From Cerioporus squamosus (Eukaryota > Basidiomycota > Agaricomycetes > Polyporales > Polyporaceae), in contig JABYQS010000001.1 in assembly GCA_022592435.1 (NCBI GenBank), positions 558,001-622,000 of the forward strand: DNA of 64,000 bases, written 5' to 3'. Positions 60,692 through 64,000 of this stretch are shown piece by piece. The first letter of the stretch is position 1. Each line of letters begins with the position of its first letter. Position numbers and translations under genes: made by a program. The notes below the pieces were generated by a model. It saw nothing but the letters and a program-made list of their open reading frames with translations, had not been told where the DNA came from and searched no databases.

Positions 60692-62122
60692 TCAGTCATC
60701 GTCGTCATCGTCGTCGAGATCCTCCACGGCCTTCTTCGCCAGCTCGCTGCCAAATGGGTCGCCCTCTTCCATAGCAATCCGCGCAGCTTCCGCCTTTCGT
60801 AGCCTCTTTTCTTCGGCTTTCCTGTCCTTCTCCTGCTGCTTCTTGATGTAAGCGTTCGTCCCTGGGATCTTCTCAGGGTTCTTGCACAACCTCAACCTTC
60901 GGTCCACCTCCCGCACCGCTTCGACGTCCGGTGGTGAACCGTCCCTGTAAATGATCTCCTTGATTGGTTCTAGGACATCCAGTGCGGGAGTGTGAGGCGA
61001 AGATGGGAACTTGGCACGAGCCCACGCTGACGCGAGTGCTGGCGATGCAAGGGAGAAGCAGGCCAGCGCGATCTGGGACGGCGTGTAGATGAACTCCGCA
61101 TCAGTGAGCCGAGCTGCGCGGACATGGTCATGGGCCATTTCGTAGACTTTGCTGAGCTCTTCAATTGAGACATCCGGCAAGGTCTGGCGGATCCGACCCT
61201 GGTTAGCGATGCTTGGAATGGGCAGATATCCCGTTTGGACCTCACCTGGATGTCTAGCCAGATACCCCACAGAGCTTTGTGGGGATGCCACACCGCAAAG
61301 TCGAAGCCAAGGCTTTGTGCGACCAGGAATTCAAGATCTAGCACGTCTGAGGGAGATGTCTTCGGTATATGTGATGCATACGACTCCAGAGAAATGGGGT
61401 GATTTGTGGTCTTCGTGGCAAGGAACAATGCTGTTAGCCTGTTCAATTTGTCAAGTCAGTAGGCAGCAGGAAGTCACGGTGAGCGGCCTACGAGACAGAA
61501 AGCATACATAAGTCAATGTTTCAACTGCGGTGATACTCCGAGCCGAATTCATCATGGTGATTGGCTTTGACTAGAAACAAATGATATATGGCGTTTGATA
61601 GAACGTGCACGTCGTACTCAAACGTGTGGCACACTCATCCTTACGATGGTAGACAAGAGCGGAGCAGTGTGAATGTAGCAAGGTACTCACATGACATTCT
61701 TCGGGTGCCAATCCATTACTGTGTTCTTGAGGTAGAATCTCTTCATATATGTGGCCGCAGTAGCCTCTACGTCCTCGGGGAACCGGAAGTGTCCACATAG
61801 CTGGGAGATCTTGCCGACGTAGAGCTTCACAAGCAGGTGTTCCTCCTCTGCACTGAGGAACGACACATTAGAGGAAGATCCTGGCTGCACGGAGACTCGT
61901 AAGCACATGCAAGGCGACAGCATAGATGTCACTTGCAGAGTCGGCCTCGAACGCATCCCGGATGGCAGAGACTGCGTCTACGTTGAGGGCGCTGCGCATA
62001 TGCGCGAGCTGCTCTGGGGAGAACCGCCAGTGACGATACTGTGTGCTGGCTTCATAGAGAGGTTGTCGCTGAGTTGACGATGAGGCGACTGGTTGCGGAT
62101 CTGGGGTAAGGGGTGCGGTCAT
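60692..62122 (-). CDS. CCL1: Cyclin H (CDK-activating kinase / TFIIH cyclin)
   Basis: Five exons; ATG at 62122-62120 (MTAPLTPDPQPV). The N-terminus carries YEASTQYRHWRFSPEQL, a cyclin H/Ccl1 signature. The first cyclin fold follows (AEEEHLLVKLYVGKISQLCGHF, VEATAATYMKRFYLKN and LTALFLATKTTNHPI), then ISLESYASHIP and FLVAQSLGFDFAVWHPHKAL, and the second fold (AHDHVRAARLTDAEFIYTP and PSQIALACFSLA). The C-terminal helix is charged and ends in a poly-Asp run before the stop at 60694-60692. Cyclin H pairs with Cdk7/Kin28 and Mat1/Tfb3 to phosphorylate the Pol II CTD and activate cell-cycle CDKs. Length and order match the family. Confidence 0.92.
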
Positions 62123-62452
62123 GGTGGCTTTCGTCAAGAGCGACTCGCCTCGCGCGCGGTGGCTTGTGTGCCTGGCGTAGCGATCTGAGATTCACGTCCT
62201 TGGATCGCGACATCATAGTGCAGTCAGGGCACGGAAGCGCTGGGCGACGTCAAGGGGACGTGGGAGAGGCCGCAGCGCCGTGTACGACCAACGCTGGTCT
62301 CCATCAGCTCGTCGACGGGCAGACTGGCAGACTTGAGGCAGGCGACATACCACTCCAGTCGATGCGCGGCGCGCAATAGACCCGTCCCCCTCGGTGTCCC
62401 CCTCCTTCAAAGCCGCTGGTATCCCATCGCCCACCTATGTGAAGCGATTCGA
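62123..62452. promoter_or_regulatory. Divergent promoter region cyclin H / secreted protein
   Basis: 330 bp between divergent starts. No recognisable element was seen. Confidence 0.4.
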
Positions 62453-63855
62453 ATGGTGCTGGTCCACCTACACGGCGCCCTTCCTCCAGGGCTTTCTCGC
62501 CTTCTAATCCAACTAATCCCTCGCTTGCTGCTTTCATTCCTTCTCTGCCTCCTTGCTTCCGTGCATATCCCCGTCGTCAACGCCCAAAACTCAGTGAACA
62601 ATGGCCTCTCAGTGCTGGATTCCCCGGCCCCGAATACGTACGGCAACATTCGAGAAGCCCATGAACTGTGCATCTGCTGACGGAATTTTATCAATTGCTC
62701 AGCGTGCTGAATGCTGGAAGCAATGCGTCTGTAGCCATCGATGTACGTGTTTCAATTCTTATCCAAGACTTGCTCCACCTATCATAGCGCTGCAGGTCTC
62801 TGCGGGCACCGCGGGTCCGTTCGCGTACAACTCGCTCGAAGTATACCTGGTGTCGGCCACCACGAACAGCAACCTCACCGTCTCAGCCGGGCCTCAGCTG
62901 CTCACCCAGGAGCCAGGGAGCACCGTCAAGCATCTTGACTGGCCGGTGGCCACCTGCTTGTCGACTGGAGACTACAACGTGCGTTGACCTGCACATTCTT
63001 TCTGGTGCATCACTGACCGCACTTATGTTTGCAGTTGACCTTGTATGAATCGTCCACGCTCAATGGGACGTCATACTTCTCGATCATGTCTATACCCGTG
63101 CAAATTCGGAACGACGGTGTCGTCGATACTAATTGCAGTTCGCCGGTGAACGCCCTTCTGGCGCAGCCACAACCGTCCAACCCTCCCCCGGTCGATCTCA
63201 TCCCGAATCGTGGAAACACTACCAGCGGCACCTCTTCTGCTGCTCAGTCTGGTTCCGCCGCCGACTGCATCCGCCACAGCCACGCCCCCACCGAACAGCA
63301 CCCTCGCCGCAGCAACAACTGAGGCGACCGGCCCAGGCATCATCACTGTCACTGCAGGGGATGGCGAGATTACCATCCCGCTCTCCGAACTCCCAGGGAC
63401 AATCGTCGTCGAGCCCTCTGGCGGCGCGCCGCCCGACAACTCGTCCACCGCCTCCTCGGGCTTCATCACGATCTTCAAGACCGTCGCCCCCACTGCCACC
63501 GCGACGCTCACCGAGATCATTTCACAGCCCGTCACCGTCACCCTCGAGGAGACGTTCGTGAGCACGCTCACGGCGCCCGGCCAGACTGTCGAGTTCACAT
63601 TCACGTACGCTCCAGTTTGAATGCGCTAAGTGTCATACGGATTAGCTGACTGCCACCGTCTTCCCACCCCGCAGCCAGACGCTGTTGTCTACCGTGGAAC
63701 TCGTCGCGACGCAGACGGTCTCGAACCCTGGGGATGCCGGCCTGCTGCCTGTCAACGCAGCCTCGGTGGCCTCGCCGCTCTCCACTATCGCTTTGCTTTG
63801 GACGCTGTCGGTATCCGCTTTCTGCTATGTTCTCCGACTGTCGTTTGCACTGTAG
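62453..63855 (+). CDS. Secreted Ser/Thr-rich protein with GPI-type C-terminus
   Basis: Five or six exons. ATG at 62453 precedes a long hydrophobic signal segment (LIQLIPRLLLSFLLCLLASV) ending in VNAQ. The mature part begins NSVNNGLSVLDSPAP and splices to TVLNAGSNASVAID, VSAGTAGPFAYNSLEVYLVSA and LTLYESSTLNGTSYFSI, a beta-sandwich-like segment resembling the Kre9/KNH-type Ser/Thr-rich GPI family. A Thr/Pro/Ala-rich region and a repeated T(V/I)T-type segment follow, and the last exon ends in a hydrophobic tail (LLWTLSVSAFCYVLRLSFAL). Cell-wall or surface location is inferred. Between about 63190 and 63280 the frame changes by one base without an obvious intron, so the middle of the model is uncertain. 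Confidence 0.7.
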
Positions 63856-64000
63856 TTTCGCGCTAGTTTAGGATACCACTTCGCGTGCGCTTGGAGAGGA
63901 ATGAATGTTTGCGACATCTTGGGATCGTGACGTTAAAGTATTGCTATTTATTGCTGTTTTGTACGCAGCACCGGATAACACATTGACTGCTGCAGTGGGA
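63856..64000. other. 3' flank of secreted protein gene
   Basis: 145 bp to the window edge, AT-rich, presumably 3' UTR. Nothing else seen. Confidence 0.5.

Overview
The window is nuclear DNA of a filamentous basidiomycete, most likely a wood-decaying agaricomycete. The evidence is dense protein-coding genes on both strands, many short GT-AG introns of about 50-70 nt, a GC-rich base composition, a GH131/GH3 polysaccharide-degrading pair, a HET-domain gene and tandem cupredoxin cell-surface proteins. No tRNA, rRNA, transposon or CRISPR array was recognised. Gene models below are spliced by eye from conserved protein motifs and splice-site phase; gene ends are coding ends (ATG to stop).

Layout: 1-4174 DEAH-box helicase (5' end outside the window); 4396-4960 (-) ribosomal protein L22; 5262-7086 Cbf5 pseudouridine synthase; 7937-9478 (-) tandem cupredoxin GPI protein; 10843-13133 Fus3/Kss1-type MAP kinase; 13890-16310 (-) SAP-domain coiled-coil protein; 16846-18977 flavocytochrome b2-type L-lactate dehydrogenase; 19028-21027 (-) HET-domain protein; about 21400-22217 (-) GAR transformylase; 23320-26283 seven-helix membrane protein with a long tail; 26764-27645 J-domain membrane protein; 27990-29682 low-complexity/coiled-coil orphan; 30804-32194 (-) orphan; 33468-34830 GH131 glucanase; 35695-39858 GH3 beta-glucosidase with a frameshift; 40188-43684 (-) multi-LIM protein; 44037-48466 (-) Na,K-ATPase-like P-type pump; 48902-51928 (-) helical orphan; 52099-53077 (-) RNA polymerase III subunit Rpc37; 53471-55211 TFIIIA; 55621-60009 (-) CNH plus GYF protein; 60692-62122 (-) cyclin H; 62453-63855 secreted Ser/Thr-rich protein.

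Functional grouping: several divergent neighbours are related. RPL22 and CBF5 (ribosome production) share a 301-bp promoter carrying a telomere-repeat-like box. Rpc37 and TFIIIA (both needed for 5S rRNA transcription by Pol III) share a 393-bp promoter. GH131 and GH3 lie in tandem and would act in succession on beta-glucan or cellulose. The most interesting items are the CNH-GYF fusion, the Pol III divergent pair, a cysteine-only CBM1 remnant and a one-base frameshift in the GH3 gene, micro-exons of 6-12 nt in the glycoside hydrolase genes, an 11-residue repeat in the LIM protein, and an orphan seven-helix receptor-like protein. I did not find a clearly new multi-gene system.
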